A stretch of DNA of 64,000 bases, taken from assembly GCF_039539005.1 (NCBI RefSeq), contig NZ_BAABCP010000001.1:1736001-1800000 (forward strand), in the 5' to 3' direction. The stretch is from Microbacterium soli. GTDB lineage: Bacteria; Actinomycetota; Actinomycetes; Actinomycetales; Microbacteriaceae. Below the pieces are notes generated by a model, which was given only the letters and a program-made list of their open reading frames with translations, did not search any database and had not been told where the DNA came from. Both the position numbers and the translations under genes were made by a program. Numbering within the stretch: position 1 is the first letter of the stretch; every line of letters starts with the position of its first letter. This document shows, piece by piece, positions 27,701 through 35,973 of this stretch.

Positions 27701-28466
27701 GCAGCCCTTCGGCGGCTGGAAGCGCTCGGCGGTCGGACCGGGCGCGAAGGCCGGCGGACCGAACCACCTCATGGGGCTCGGGACGTGGCGTTCGCAACCG
27801 CGCGGCAGGTCGTCGAGCACGCTGCATCTGCGGGGGCTGGATGCGAGGATCTCCGGGCTCATCGAGTCGGCGCAGCCGGCGCTGGACTTCGATGCTTTCG
27901 AGTGGCTGCGTCAGGCGGCGCTGTCGGACGCCGTGGCCTGGGACCGCGAGTTCGGCCGGGTGCGGGACGTCTCGCAGTTGGGTGTGGAGAGGAACCTGCT
28001 GCGGTACCGGCCGTTTCCGGTCACCGTGCGGGCGTCGGCCGATGCCGGGTTGCAGGAGGTGCTGCGCGTGGTCATCGCCGGCGTCCGCTCCGGTGCGGAC
28101 TTCTTCGTCTCCGTGCCTGCCGGCATGCCCGCGGGTGTGCGGGCGGAGCTCGGCGCGCTGGACGTCGCCGTCGCGGTGGAGAGCGACGAGGAGTGGATCC
28201 AGCGGATGCAGCATCGCGCCGACCTCGATGAGTCGGGGGCGGCGCGCACGGGTCGGGTGCGACTGATCGGCGGCCGCGACGCCGTGGCGGCTCTGCACAG
28301 CGCGCTCGCCGATGCCGTGCAGGGGGATCCTGACCTCGCGGTCTACGCCGACGAGGTCACCTCGGCGGGTCGGATCGAGATGCTGCCGTTCCTGCACGAG
28401 CAGGCCATCTCCATCACCGCGCATCGCTTCGGCTTCCCCGACCCGTGGAGCACCGGCGTCATCTGA
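24765..28466 (+). CDS. PutA-like protein 1: proline dehydrogenase with degenerate P5C dehydrogenase site
   Basis: 1233 residues in the PutA order: PRODH barrel (about 60-470), ALDH-type P5CDH (about 580-1020) and a C-terminal domain. The PRODH site looks intact: VSVKVSA (Lys), LDMEEYRDLDLT (Asp) and the helix YLVRRLEENASS (Arg-Arg-Glu). In the ALDH domain catalytic Cys817 (GQKCSA) is kept, but the oxyanion Asn of PWNFP is Ser687 (PSWSSP) and the general-base Glu of ETSGKN is Gln783 (AQTSGKN). The domain may not make glutamate. Compared with the second PutA at 44697 there is extra low-complexity sequence between the domains. A leaderless start is predicted. Confidence 0.85.
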   Translation: MPEQPSVAPESRLEDAAVELARRWVQEHAGIPGDRAARRLAGVLRDPDGLAFTLGLVDGVLRPESMTAAAAALRRIAPLAPGFLPWHLRGAVRVGGGVSPVLPLPTVPLARRALREMLGHLVVDARPEKLGAALDRIRHASGADPDSPSHRPPRLNLTLLGEGVLGEAEAKRRLDGIHDLIRRDDVDHVSVKVSAIRSRLSLWAFDDVVDEVVDRLTPLYLTASRPSPGAKGPTFITLDMEEYRDLDLTIAVFTRILENPELAGLEAGIVLQTYLPDALPALRELTAWARDRVEHGGAPITVRLVKGENLAMEKADAVLHGWTPAPYGSMLDTDANHLRCLDAAFDPRSTAAVRIGVAGHNLFDTAYAWLLAGERGVRDAIEFEMLLGVAQAQATAVSRTVGPVLLYAPVVHPREFDVAIGYLVRRLEENASSSNFLSAAFDLATDPSLFERERLRFVDAVARAKDPSLRIGPRRTQDRTAPVHESVRPATRPRAETQDLTALVLDIARGGTDGGAEADPFLQTAVYSRQELAGSAAGAPGFSNTPDSDPALAANREWSRGVFARIDDPEASELGLATLRTARIDDERMLARAVTGVRDAASEWGSRPASERSDVLLRAAAALEGRRAELIEVAAIETGKTFAEGDAEVSEAVDFAKYYAAACRELDGVVGARFEPSRVSVVAPSWSSPVSIPAGGVLAALAAGSGVILKPAPLARRCAGVIAEALWQAGVPRDVLVLVDVDEDVLGRQLITHPDIDRVILTGSWDTAALFRSWRHDLPLLAQTSGKNSMIITPTADRDLAVDDLVHSAFGHAGQKCSAASLAILVGPVGRSQRFARQLVDAVRSLRVAWPADARAEVGPVIEKPQGKLAWALSQLEGDESWLIAPRSLDASGRLWSPGVRIGVQPGSRFHREEFFGPVLGIMHAGSLAEAIRMQNAVDYGLTAGLHTRDPDDLALWLDEVQAGNLYVNRGITGAVVQRQPFGGWKRSAVGPGAKAGGPNHLMGLGTWRSQPRGRSSSTLHLRGLDARISGLIESAQPALDFDAFEWLRQAALSDAVAWDREFGRVRDVSQLGVERNLLRYRPFPVTVRASADAGLQEVLRVVIAGVRSGADFFVSVPAGMPAGVRAELGALDVAVAVESDEEWIQRMQHRADLDESGAARTGRVRLIGGRDAVAALHSALADAVQGDPDLAVYADEVTSAGRIEMLPFLHEQAISITAHRFGFPDPWSTGVI

Positions 28467-28550
28467 GTCGCTCGCCCACGGCATCCGACGGCGCGACCGC
28501 GTGCGCGGAGCGGTGAAAGCCGCGGCCGTTACTTGATCGTGATCCTCGAA

Positions 28551-28569
28551 CCTAACCGGTTAAGTTAGG
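28551..28569. promoter_or_regulatory. LacI-type operator upstream of the sugar importer
   Basis: CCTAACCGGTTAAGTTAGG contains the perfect palindrome TAACCGGTTA (28553-28562) with the central CG typical of LacI-family operators, nested in the wider repeat CCTAAC...GTTAGG. TAGGCT at 28566 is a possible -10 box. The LacI gene at 33832 in the same cluster is the obvious binder. Confidence 0.65.
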
Positions 28570-28670
28570 CTGGCGTTCGGATCCCCCTCAAGGACGAGTC
28601 AGCCCGCCGGGCGTCCCGTCGAGGAGGCGGACGAGCCGACGGTCGGTCGTCCCAGACGAAGGAGTCAGAC

Positions 28671-29990
28671 GTGGAAGTGAAGAGAAAGCTGCTTGCGGGC
28701 GGCGTGGCCGTGGCGGCGCTGTCGATGGTTCTGGCCGGATGCTCGGGGAGCGGGACCTCCGGCGATGACGGCGATGGCGGCGAGAAGGCGACCATCACCT
28801 ACTGGGCGAGCAACCAGGGCACCAGCCTCGACAACGACAAGGAGGTGCTGACCCCCGTCCTGGAGAAGTTCACGGAGCAGACCGGCATCGGCGTCGATCT
28901 CGAGGTGATCGGCTGGAACGAACTGCAGACCCGGATCCAGACCGCCATCACCAGCGGACAGGGGCCCGATGTGGTCAACATCGGCAACACGTGGGGTGCG
29001 GCGTTCCAGTCCACCGGGGCGTTCGCGACGCTCGACGGCGAGAACGGCGACGCGATCGGAGGCCTCGACCGGTTCGTCGAGACCGCGCTGGACGCCGGCG
29101 GCGCGCCGGGCGAGTCCCCCACGTCCGTGCCGCTGTACGGACTCGCCTACGGCCTGTACTACAACAAGGCGCTGTTCGCGGATGCCGGGTTGGAGCCGCC
29201 GACGACCTGGGAGGAGCTCGTGGACGTCGCCCAGACACTCACCCACGACGACCAGTGGGGTCTCACCCTCGCGGCCGGCAGCTACACCGAGAACATCCAC
29301 TTCGCGTTCCTGACCTCCGCTCAGAACGGCGGCGAGTTCTACGACGCGGACGGCAATCCCACCTTCGACACCCCGGAGAACGTCGCCGGCATCCAGCGCT
29401 ACCTGGATCTGATGCAGGTGTCCCAGGTCGCTGACCCCGCCAACGCGCAGTACGACAACGCGTCCTCCTCGGCCGCGGACCTCGCCTCCGGCAAGGCCGC
29501 GATGTTCCTCAGCCAGAACAACGCCGACTCGACCCTCAAGGCCGATGGCATGGCCGAGGGCGATTGGGGCGTCGTCCCGCTCCCCGCACCGAGCGACGCC
29601 GTCGAGCAGATCTCCACGTTCCCCGCGGGCATCAACATCTCCGTGTTCGACTACACCACCCACCTGGACGAGTCGCTGGAGTTCGTGAAGTACATGACCA
29701 GCCCCGAGGTGCAGGACGAGCTGGCCGTGCCGTTCTCGGTGCTTCCCGTGCTCAGCGGTGCCGAGGCGAAGTTCACGACGGACCCGGAGGAGGCGAAGGT
29801 GTTCATGGACGCCTACCAGAACCGCTCCAAGCCGCTGCCGCAGGTCGCCAGCGAGGGTGACTTCGAGAGCACCATCGGCAAGGGCATCAGCGGCCTGTTC
29901 GCGCGGATCGCGACCGGCGACACCGTCACCGCGGATGACATCTCGGCGATGCTCGACACTGCCCAGCAGCAGGTCGAAGCCGCCAGCTGA
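28671..29990 (+). CDS. Sugar ABC transporter substrate-binding lipoprotein
   Basis: 439 residues. The N-terminus is a lipoprotein signal with lipobox LAGC at residues 21-24 (Cys24). The body matches cluster-B/family-1 binding proteins of the MalE/UgpB type: ITYWASNQG, GQGPDVVNIGN, YGLYYNKALFADAGLEPPTTWEELVD, AAMFLSQNN and a final EFVKYMTSPEVQDEL. It captures an oligosaccharide outside the membrane and delivers it to the two permeases downstream. GTG 28671 follows GAAGGAG. The LacI operator at 28551 controls the promoter. The sugar cannot be told from sequence; the GH5-type enzyme in the operon suggests a beta-mannoside. Confidence 0.93.
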   Translation: MEVKRKLLAGGVAVAALSMVLAGCSGSGTSGDDGDGGEKATITYWASNQGTSLDNDKEVLTPVLEKFTEQTGIGVDLEVIGWNELQTRIQTAITSGQGPDVVNIGNTWGAAFQSTGAFATLDGENGDAIGGLDRFVETALDAGGAPGESPTSVPLYGLAYGLYYNKALFADAGLEPPTTWEELVDVAQTLTHDDQWGLTLAAGSYTENIHFAFLTSAQNGGEFYDADGNPTFDTPENVAGIQRYLDLMQVSQVADPANAQYDNASSSAADLASGKAAMFLSQNNADSTLKADGMAEGDWGVVPLPAPSDAVEQISTFPAGINISVFDYTTHLDESLEFVKYMTSPEVQDELAVPFSVLPVLSGAEAKFTTDPEEAKVFMDAYQNRSKPLPQVASEGDFESTIGKGISGLFARIATGDTVTADDISAMLDTAQQQVEAAS

Positions 29991-30005
29991 CCCCGCCCGC
30001 ACCTG

Positions 30006-30044
30006 CTGCAGCCGGGACCGGAGAGGGGCCGGCCCCGGCTGCAG
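30006..30044 (+). terminator. Hairpin between binding protein and permease genes
   Basis: CTGCAGCCGGG (30006-30016) pairs with CCCGGCTGCAG (30034-30044); the loop region contains more GC pairing. It lies 16 bp after the binding-protein stop. In such operons a hairpin here usually trims or stabilises the upstream mRNA so that binding protein is made in excess. Confidence 0.6.
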
Positions 30045-30067
30045 CGGCCGAACAAGGAGTGACGGAC

Positions 30068-31051
30068 ATGTCCGCAACCGTGCCCACCGTCCCCGAGCGC
30101 GTCGCCCGCGACGCCCCCGTCGACCCGCCCGGCCGTCGCGCGCGGCGGCGGCCGCGCAGCTGGCTGCCCTATGTGCTGCTGATCCCCGCAGTCCTCTTCG
30201 AGCTGCTCGTGCACCTCATCCCGATGATCACGGGCGTGTGGATCAGCTTCATCAAGCTCACCCAGCAGTATCTGCGCAACTGGAGCGAGGCGCCGTTCCT
30301 GGGGCTGGGCAACTACCAGGTCTCGCTCGACTTCCACGGCGCGGTCGGGAAGTCGCTGCTGAACTCCTTCCTGCTCACCTGCGGGTTCACCGTGCTGGTG
30401 GTCGGGTTCGCCTGGATGCTCGGCATGGCCGCGGCGGTGGCCCTGCAGCGCAGGTTCTTCGGTCGGGGGCTGTTCCGCACGCTGTTCCTGGTCCCCTACG
30501 CCATCCCGGTGTACGCGGGCATCATCGCCTGGAAGTTCATGCTCCAGAAGGACACCGGCGCGCTGAACCACCTGCTCTTCGACAACCTCGGCCTGCCGGG
30601 GGACAAGCCGTTCTGGCTCATCGGCGACAACGCGTTCTGGTCGCTGGTGATCGTCGCGGTGTGGCGGCTGTGGCCGTTCGCCTTCCTCATGCTCATGGCC
30701 GGACTCCAGTCCGTGCCGGAGGAGCTGTACGAGGCGTCCGCCGTCGACGGCGCCAAGCCCTTCCGGCAGTGGCGCTCCATCACGGTGCCCATGCTCCGCC
30801 CGGTGAACATGGTGCTGGTGCTGGTGATGTTCCTGTGGACGTTCAACGACTTCAACACGCCGTTCGTGCTGTTCGGCAAGACCGCGCAGCCACCGGCCGG
30901 CGACCTGATCTCGTTCCACATCTACAACGCGTCGTTCCTGACGTTCAACTTCGGCTACGGCTCGGCGATGTCGGTGCTGCTGCTGATCTTCCTGCTGATC
31001 GTGACGATCGGATACCTGATGTTCGTGAATCGGAGGTCGAAGCGTGCGTGA
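30068..31051 (+). CDS. Sugar ABC transporter permease, MalF type
   Basis: 327 residues. ATG 30068 is chosen because AAGGAG ends 8 bases before it; the in-frame GTG at 30059 overlaps that site. Six membrane helices and the EAA loop EELYEASAVDGAKPFRQW then ITVPMLRP are present. The N-terminal 35 residues are basic and Pro-rich. It pairs with the next permease, whose GTG overlaps this gene's end by 8 bp. It imports the sugar bound by the lipoprotein at 28671. No ATPase gene is in the cluster. Confidence 0.93.
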   Translation: MSATVPTVPERVARDAPVDPPGRRARRRPRSWLPYVLLIPAVLFELLVHLIPMITGVWISFIKLTQQYLRNWSEAPFLGLGNYQVSLDFHGAVGKSLLNSFLLTCGFTVLVVGFAWMLGMAAAVALQRRFFGRGLFRTLFLVPYAIPVYAGIIAWKFMLQKDTGALNHLLFDNLGLPGDKPFWLIGDNAFWSLVIVAVWRLWPFAFLMLMAGLQSVPEELYEASAVDGAKPFRQWRSITVPMLRPVNMVLVLVMFLWTFNDFNTPFVLFGKTAQPPAGDLISFHIYNASFLTFNFGYGSAMSVLLLIFLLIVTIGYLMFVNRRSKRA

Positions 31052-31883
31052 GACGACAGGGACGCGGGTGTTCCGCGTCGTGACGATCGCCGTGCTGACG
31101 GCGTTCACCCTGCTGCCGATCTGGGTGATGATCACCTCGTCGGTCAAGCCGCTCGTGGAGGTGCTGGACACCTTCACGTGGTGGCCGGAGAACATCACCC
31201 TCCAGCCGTACATCGACATCTGGAAGACCGTGCCGCTGGCGCAGTACTTCGTCAACAGCCTCATCGTGTGCACGATCGCCACGGGCATCAGTCTGGTGAT
31301 CGCGGTGTTCGCCGCCTACGCCGTCTCGCGCTGGCGGTTCCGCGGACGCAGCATCTTCAGCACCACGGTGCTGTCGACGCAGATGTTCCCCGGCATCCTG
31401 TTCCTGCTGCCGCTGTTCCTCATCTTCATCAACGTGACCCAGGCCACCGGCATCCCGCTGATCGGCACCAGGCTCGGGCTGGTGATCACCTACCTCACCT
31501 TCTCGCTGCCGTTCTCGATCTGGATGCTGGCGGGCTACTTCGACGCGATCCCCAAGGAGCTCGACGAGGCGGCCAAGGTCGACGGCACCGGTGCGATGGG
31601 GGCGCTGTGGCACGTGCTGCTGCCGGCGGCGCGGCCCGGACTGACAGCCGTGGGGATCTACAGCTTCATGACCAGCTGGGGGGAGCTGCTGTTCGCCTCC
31701 GTGCTGACCAACGGGCCCACCCAGACGCTGGCCATCGGCCTGCAGCAGTACTCCACGCAGGTGAACGTGTACTGGAACCAGATCATGGCGGCCTCGCTCG
31801 TGGTGAGCGTGCCGGTCGTGGTGGCCTTCCTGCTGCTGCAGCGCAGCTTCGTGGCGGGACTGACGGCGGGAGCGGTGAAATGA
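31044..31883 (+). CDS. Sugar ABC transporter permease, MalG type
   Basis: 279 residues. It starts at GTG 31044 inside the end of the MalF-type gene. There are six membrane helices, with the EAA loop IPKELDEAAKVDGTGAMG followed by HVLLPAARPG. Its stop overlaps the glycosidase start (ATGA), so import and hydrolysis are translationally coupled. The family uses a shared ATPase elsewhere in the genome. Confidence 0.93.
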   Translation: MRETTGTRVFRVVTIAVLTAFTLLPIWVMITSSVKPLVEVLDTFTWWPENITLQPYIDIWKTVPLAQYFVNSLIVCTIATGISLVIAVFAAYAVSRWRFRGRSIFSTTVLSTQMFPGILFLLPLFLIFINVTQATGIPLIGTRLGLVITYLTFSLPFSIWMLAGYFDAIPKELDEAAKVDGTGAMGALWHVLLPAARPGLTAVGIYSFMTSWGELLFASVLTNGPTQTLAIGLQQYSTQVNVYWNQIMAASLVVSVPVVVAFLLLQRSFVAGLTAGAVK

Positions 31884-33787
31884 CGGATGCCGTGCGGCAG
31901 CGGATGTGGCTGGGCGCGAACTTCTGGTCGCGCACGGCCGGGCCGCGGATGTGGACCGATCGCTACGACCCGGAGGTGGTCCGCCAGGAGTTGGCCGTGC
32001 TGGCCGAGCACGGGCTGAACATGACCCGCTCGTTCTTCTTCTGGCCGGACTTCCAACCCGAGCCGGACCGGTTGGACGAGGACTGCATCGCACGGTTCGC
32101 CGACTTCCTCGACGCGCACCGGGAGGTCGGGATGACCACCGTCCCGACCTTCCTCGTCGGCCACATGTCCGGGGAGAACTGGGACCCGGCATGGCGGGGC
32201 GGTCGCGACCTGTATCGCGACGTGTGGTTCGTCGGACGACAGGCCTGGTATGTGCGCGAGCTGACCGCGCGCTTCCACGAGCACCCGGCGGTGGCGGGCT
32301 GGCTGCTGACCAACGAAGTGCCGATCTACGGCGGCGAGGCGCCTCATGACGCGGTCGCCGCGTGGGCCCAGCTGCTCATCGATGCGATCCGTGCCGCGGG
32401 GGCCGCGCAGCCGGTCTCCGTCGGGGACGGCGCGTGGGGCGTCGAGACCACCGGTCATGACAGTGGGTTCCGGGTGCGGGAGCTGGCCGCGATGACCGAC
32501 TTCGTGGGCCCGCACGTGTACCGGATGGAGTCCGATCAGATCCGCCAGCACCTGAAGTCCGCCTGGATCTCCGAACTGTGCCGCATCGCCGGGCTGCCGG
32601 TCGTCCTGGAGGAGTTCGGCGTCACCGATGCGTACGTCTCCGCCGAGGGCGCGGCCTCCTACTATCGCCAGCAGCTGTACAACACGCTGGCGGCGGGCGT
32701 GTCCGGGTGGATCGCGTGGAACAACACCGACTTCGACGGCCTCGTCGACGAACGGCCCTACACCCATCACCCCTTCGAGCTGCACTTCGGCATCACCGAC
32801 TCCGTGGGGCGGCCCAAGCCCGCCCTCCTCGAGTTGGAGCGGTTCTCGCACGACCTGCGCACCATGGATGCGGCGGGACTTCGCCGTACGGCATCCGAGA
32901 CCGCGCTGATCCTGCCCTCCCACCTCGCAGAGATGTACCCTTCCACCCAGGAATCCGAGCGCGCGCACATCGTCTCCGTGTCGGAGCAGGCGCATGTCGC
33001 GGCCAAGGAGGCGCATCTGCCCGTCGACATCGTGCGCGAGCACGCCGACGGCGGCCTGGACGACGGCTACGGCCTGTACCTGCTGCCCTCGGTCAAGCAG
33101 CTGTGCGGACCCAGTTGGCGGCAGCTGTCCGACCTCGCCGATGCCGGTGCCGTGGTGTACGCCTCCTACGGCGTGGGGGAGGCGACCGGGCAGCGCGGGC
33201 CCTGGTGGGCGTTCACCGAGGAGCTGTTCGGCGTGCGCATCGACTCGGCCTACGGACTGGTCGAGCCCATCGCCGACGAGGTCGTGACGCTGACGATGAC
33301 GGCGGAGCTGGGTGCGCTGCGCCCGGGCGACACGCTGCGCGTACGCGCGGCGGGCACCGCCGACGGCCGTGCGCTCCTGCCCGTGACGGTGACCTCCGGT
33401 CAGGTGCTGGCCACGGATGCCCGGGGCCGGCCCGCGCTGATCGGGCGGCCGCACGGCGAGGGCCTCGCCGTGCTGTGCACCTACCCTTTGGAGTATCTCG
33501 CGTCCCGGCTCGGGCGGGTCAACCCGGAGGACACCTGGCGGCTGTATGACGCGCTCGCCGCGGCCGCGGGGGTGCGTCGGCCAGTGGTGGTGGACGACCC
33601 TGAGGTGTTCGTCGAGGTGCTCGAGCACGCCGACGGCCGGCGGTTCGCGGTGTTCACCAGCCAGCGCGCACAGCCGTGCACGGTGGCGCCGGTGCCCGCT
33701 TCCGGGTCGCTGCACGACCTCGATGGCGCTGCGGCGGACGAGGTCGTGCTCGCACCGTACGGCGCCGAGGTGCGCGAGATCCGCTGA
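31880..33787 (+). CDS. GH5-type glycoside hydrolase (GH5_18 beta-mannosidase-like)
   Basis: 635 residues without a signal peptide, so intracellular. A TIM barrel (about 1-370) has the clan-A pair: acid/base Glu146 in LLTNEVP and nucleophile Glu245 in VVLEEFGV. It is followed by a glutamine-amidotransferase-like trimerisation domain (about 375-560, ALILPSHLAEMYP to LEYLASR) and a small C-terminal beta domain. This three-part build resembles GH42 enzymes and the actinobacterial GH5_18 beta-mannosidases that cleave Man-beta-1,4-GlcNAc from N-glycan cores. The subfamily call is from memory of architecture and needs a search. It is coupled to the importer. Confidence 0.75.
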   Translation: MTDAVRQRMWLGANFWSRTAGPRMWTDRYDPEVVRQELAVLAEHGLNMTRSFFFWPDFQPEPDRLDEDCIARFADFLDAHREVGMTTVPTFLVGHMSGENWDPAWRGGRDLYRDVWFVGRQAWYVRELTARFHEHPAVAGWLLTNEVPIYGGEAPHDAVAAWAQLLIDAIRAAGAAQPVSVGDGAWGVETTGHDSGFRVRELAAMTDFVGPHVYRMESDQIRQHLKSAWISELCRIAGLPVVLEEFGVTDAYVSAEGAASYYRQQLYNTLAAGVSGWIAWNNTDFDGLVDERPYTHHPFELHFGITDSVGRPKPALLELERFSHDLRTMDAAGLRRTASETALILPSHLAEMYPSTQESERAHIVSVSEQAHVAAKEAHLPVDIVREHADGGLDDGYGLYLLPSVKQLCGPSWRQLSDLADAGAVVYASYGVGEATGQRGPWWAFTEELFGVRIDSAYGLVEPIADEVVTLTMTAELGALRPGDTLRVRAAGTADGRALLPVTVTSGQVLATDARGRPALIGRPHGEGLAVLCTYPLEYLASRLGRVNPEDTWRLYDALAAAAGVRRPVVVDDPEVFVEVLEHADGRRFAVFTSQRAQPCTVAPVPASGSLHDLDGAAADEVVLAPYGAEVREIR

Positions 33788-33831
33788 GGCGATTCCTCGT
33801 CGGTGCCGTGCGCGTGCGAGAGTGTCCTTCG

Positions 33832-34857
33832 ATGAACAGCAACAGCGGCACCGCCGGGCACGTGACCATCCGGGAGATGGCGCGGAGGCTCGGCGTCTCC
33901 GTGGCCTCCGTGTCCTATGCGCTCAACGGCCGGCCCGGTGTCGGCGAGGAGACGCGGCGGAGGGTTCTCGCGCTTGCGGAGGAGCTGGGCTGGCATCCGA
34001 GCTCCTCGGCGCGTGCGCTTTCCCGGTCTCGCACCGACACGATCGGGATGGTGCTCCGGCGCGACCCGGAGCTGTTCGGGCAGGAGCCGTATTACATGAG
34101 CCTGCTCAGCGGGGTCGAGTCCGTGCTCTCCGAGGCCGGGCAATCCGTGATGCTGCGGATGGTGGGCCCCGCGTCGGGGCGCGACCTGGACGTCTACCGG
34201 CAGTGGAGCGCCGAGCGCCGGGTCGACGGGGTCATCGTCCTGGACCGGCTGGTGGACGATCCCCGCCCGCCCCTGCTGCGCGCCCTGGGCATGCCCTTCG
34301 TCATGCACGGTCTGCGCATCGACCCGGAGACCGGGGAGCAGATGGTCGAGGACCTCATCGCCGACGCCCACCTGATCGTCGACCATTTGGCGGAACTGGG
34401 GCACACCGAGATCGTCGATGTGAGCGGACCGCTCACGCTCTCTCACGAGGTCGAACGACGGGACACGATCGTCGCGCAGGCGGCGGTGCGCGGCATGCGG
34501 GTGATCGTGGCCGAGGGCGACTACACCCGCGAATCGGCCGAACGGCTGGTCGCGCAGCGGCTGGAGAGCTGGCGCTCGGCGACCGCGGTGATCAGCTCGA
34601 ACGATGTCATGGCGCTGGCGGCGATGCGCTCGCTGCGTGCCGCGGGACGGACGGACATGGCGCTGGTCAGCTGGGACGACTCGATGCTCTGCGACCTTTC
34701 CTCTCCGTCGATCACCGCCCTGGCGCGTCAGACCGACGAGCAGGGCCGACGCAGCGCCCGGGTGCTGCTGCGGACCATCGACGGGCTGCCCGAAGTCTCG
34801 GAGCAGGCGATCCCCAGTGAGCTCGTCGTGCGCGAGACGAGCGTCCGCGCACGCTGA
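33832..34857 (+). CDS. LacI-family transcriptional repressor
   Basis: 341 residues. The N-terminal helix-turn-helix is VTIREMARRLGVSVASVSYALNGRPGV with the hinge LGWHPSSSARALSRSRT. The periplasmic-binding-like effector domain follows (DTIGMVLRRDPELF to RETSVRAR), including the usual VISSNDVMALAAMRSLRAAG and DDSMLCDLSSPSITALARQ segments. It lies 44 bp after the glycosidase and most likely represses the importer/GH5 operon through the AACCGGTT operator at 28551, with the imported sugar or its product as inducer (inference). Confidence 0.93.
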   Translation: MNSNSGTAGHVTIREMARRLGVSVASVSYALNGRPGVGEETRRRVLALAEELGWHPSSSARALSRSRTDTIGMVLRRDPELFGQEPYYMSLLSGVESVLSEAGQSVMLRMVGPASGRDLDVYRQWSAERRVDGVIVLDRLVDDPRPPLLRALGMPFVMHGLRIDPETGEQMVEDLIADAHLIVDHLAELGHTEIVDVSGPLTLSHEVERRDTIVAQAAVRGMRVIVAEGDYTRESAERLVAQRLESWRSATAVISSNDVMALAAMRSLRAAGRTDMALVSWDDSMLCDLSSPSITALARQTDEQGRRSARVLLRTIDGLPEVSEQAIPSELVVRETSVRAR

Positions 34858-34894
34858 CCGCCCTCGGCGCGCCCGGCTGGTGCAGGGGGCGGTC
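34856..34894 (+). terminator. Hairpin at the end of the LacI gene
   Basis: GACCGCCC and GGGCGGTC form an 8-bp stem with a 23-nt loop; the left arm begins inside the lacI stop codon. Confidence 0.4.
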
Positions 34895-35008
34895 GAGGTG
34901 CAAAAATGTAACCGGCGTGCCTGAGCGCATCTTCCCCGCCGTCGTGCGGGTCGAACTTCCGCCGGGCCCCTGGACAGCGTCCGCCGCACCTTGTACGAGG
35001 AGCAAACC

Positions 35009-35872
35009 ATGTCCACGCCCGAGACCGCGACCATCACCGCCTCGACCCGGACGGCCCACCACCGCCGCTACCTGATGTGCCGCCCCGACCACTTCACGGT
35101 CGACTACCGGATCAATCCCTGGATGGACCCGGCCGCACCGACCGACACGGCCAAGGCCATCGCGCAGTGGCAGAAGCTGTACGACCTGTACCGGGAGCTG
35201 GGGCACGACGTCGAGCTCATCGAGCCGCTGCCCGGCTACCCCGACATGGTCTATACCGCGAACGGCGGGTTCACGATCGACGGCCGCGCGTACATCCCCG
35301 AGTTCTACTACGAGCAGCGTCGCGGCGAGTCGCCGGCGTTCGCCGAGTGGTTCCGCAGCCACGGCTTCGACACCGTGCTGCCCACGGAGGTCAACGAGGG
35401 CGAGGGCGACTTCCTGCTCGCCGGCGACGTGATCCTCGCCGGCACCGGGTTCCGCTCCGCGGGCGACAGCCACCGCGAGGTGCACGAGGTCTTCGGCCGG
35501 GAGGTCGTGACGCTCACCCTCGTCGATCCGCGCTTCTACCACCTCGACACCGCGCTGACCATCCTGGACCCCGTCGTCGCGCCCGGCGAGCGGGCGGGCA
35601 TCGCCTACCTGCCGAACGCGTTCGACGAGGCGTCTCGGAAGATCCTCGCCGAGCGCTTCCCCGACGCGATCCTCGTCGCCGATGAGGACGGCGCCGTGTT
35701 CGGCCTGAACTCGGCCTCCGACGGGTACAACGTCATCATCCCGCCGCGTGCCACGGGGTTCGAGAAGCAGCTGCGCGAGCGCGGCTACAACCCCATCATG
35801 GTCGACCTGTCCGAGCTGCTGCTCGGCGGCGGCGGCATCAAGTGCTGCACGCTGGAGCTGCGCGGGGCCTGA
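35009..35872 (+). CDS. ddaH: Dimethylarginine dimethylaminohydrolase
   Basis: 287 residues of the amidinotransferase fold. DDAH hydrolyses N-omega-methylated arginine to citrulline and methylamines; actinobacterial members may also act in ornithine/arginine metabolism. Landmarks are MCRPDHFTVDYRINPWMD, MVYTANGGFTIDG, the catalytic His in FYHLDTAL, EDGAVFGLNSASDG, and the active-site Cys279/Cys280 in GGGGIKCCTLEL. ATG 35009 has AGGAG at 34998. It stands alone: no ornithine aminotransferase gene (rocD), its frequent partner, lies next to it. Confidence 0.88.
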   Translation: MSTPETATITASTRTAHHRRYLMCRPDHFTVDYRINPWMDPAAPTDTAKAIAQWQKLYDLYRELGHDVELIEPLPGYPDMVYTANGGFTIDGRAYIPEFYYEQRRGESPAFAEWFRSHGFDTVLPTEVNEGEGDFLLAGDVILAGTGFRSAGDSHREVHEVFGREVVTLTLVDPRFYHLDTALTILDPVVAPGERAGIAYLPNAFDEASRKILAERFPDAILVADEDGAVFGLNSASDGYNVIIPPRATGFEKQLRERGYNPIMVDLSELLLGGGGIKCCTLELRGA

Positions 35873-35973
35873 CGCCCGCCTCGGTCCGGCGGGTGCGATC
35901 CGCCTGCCGGGCCGAGAGCACGGCATCCGTGCGTACTATCGATTCGAGCCGCCCGTCGGGGCGGGAGAGGTCG

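Noticed and set aside
24735..28484. Very long open frame on the minus strand opposite PutA 1
   Set aside because: Shadow frame of high-GC codon bias; composition is Arg/His/Gly-rich without domains, and the plus strand is clearly PutA.
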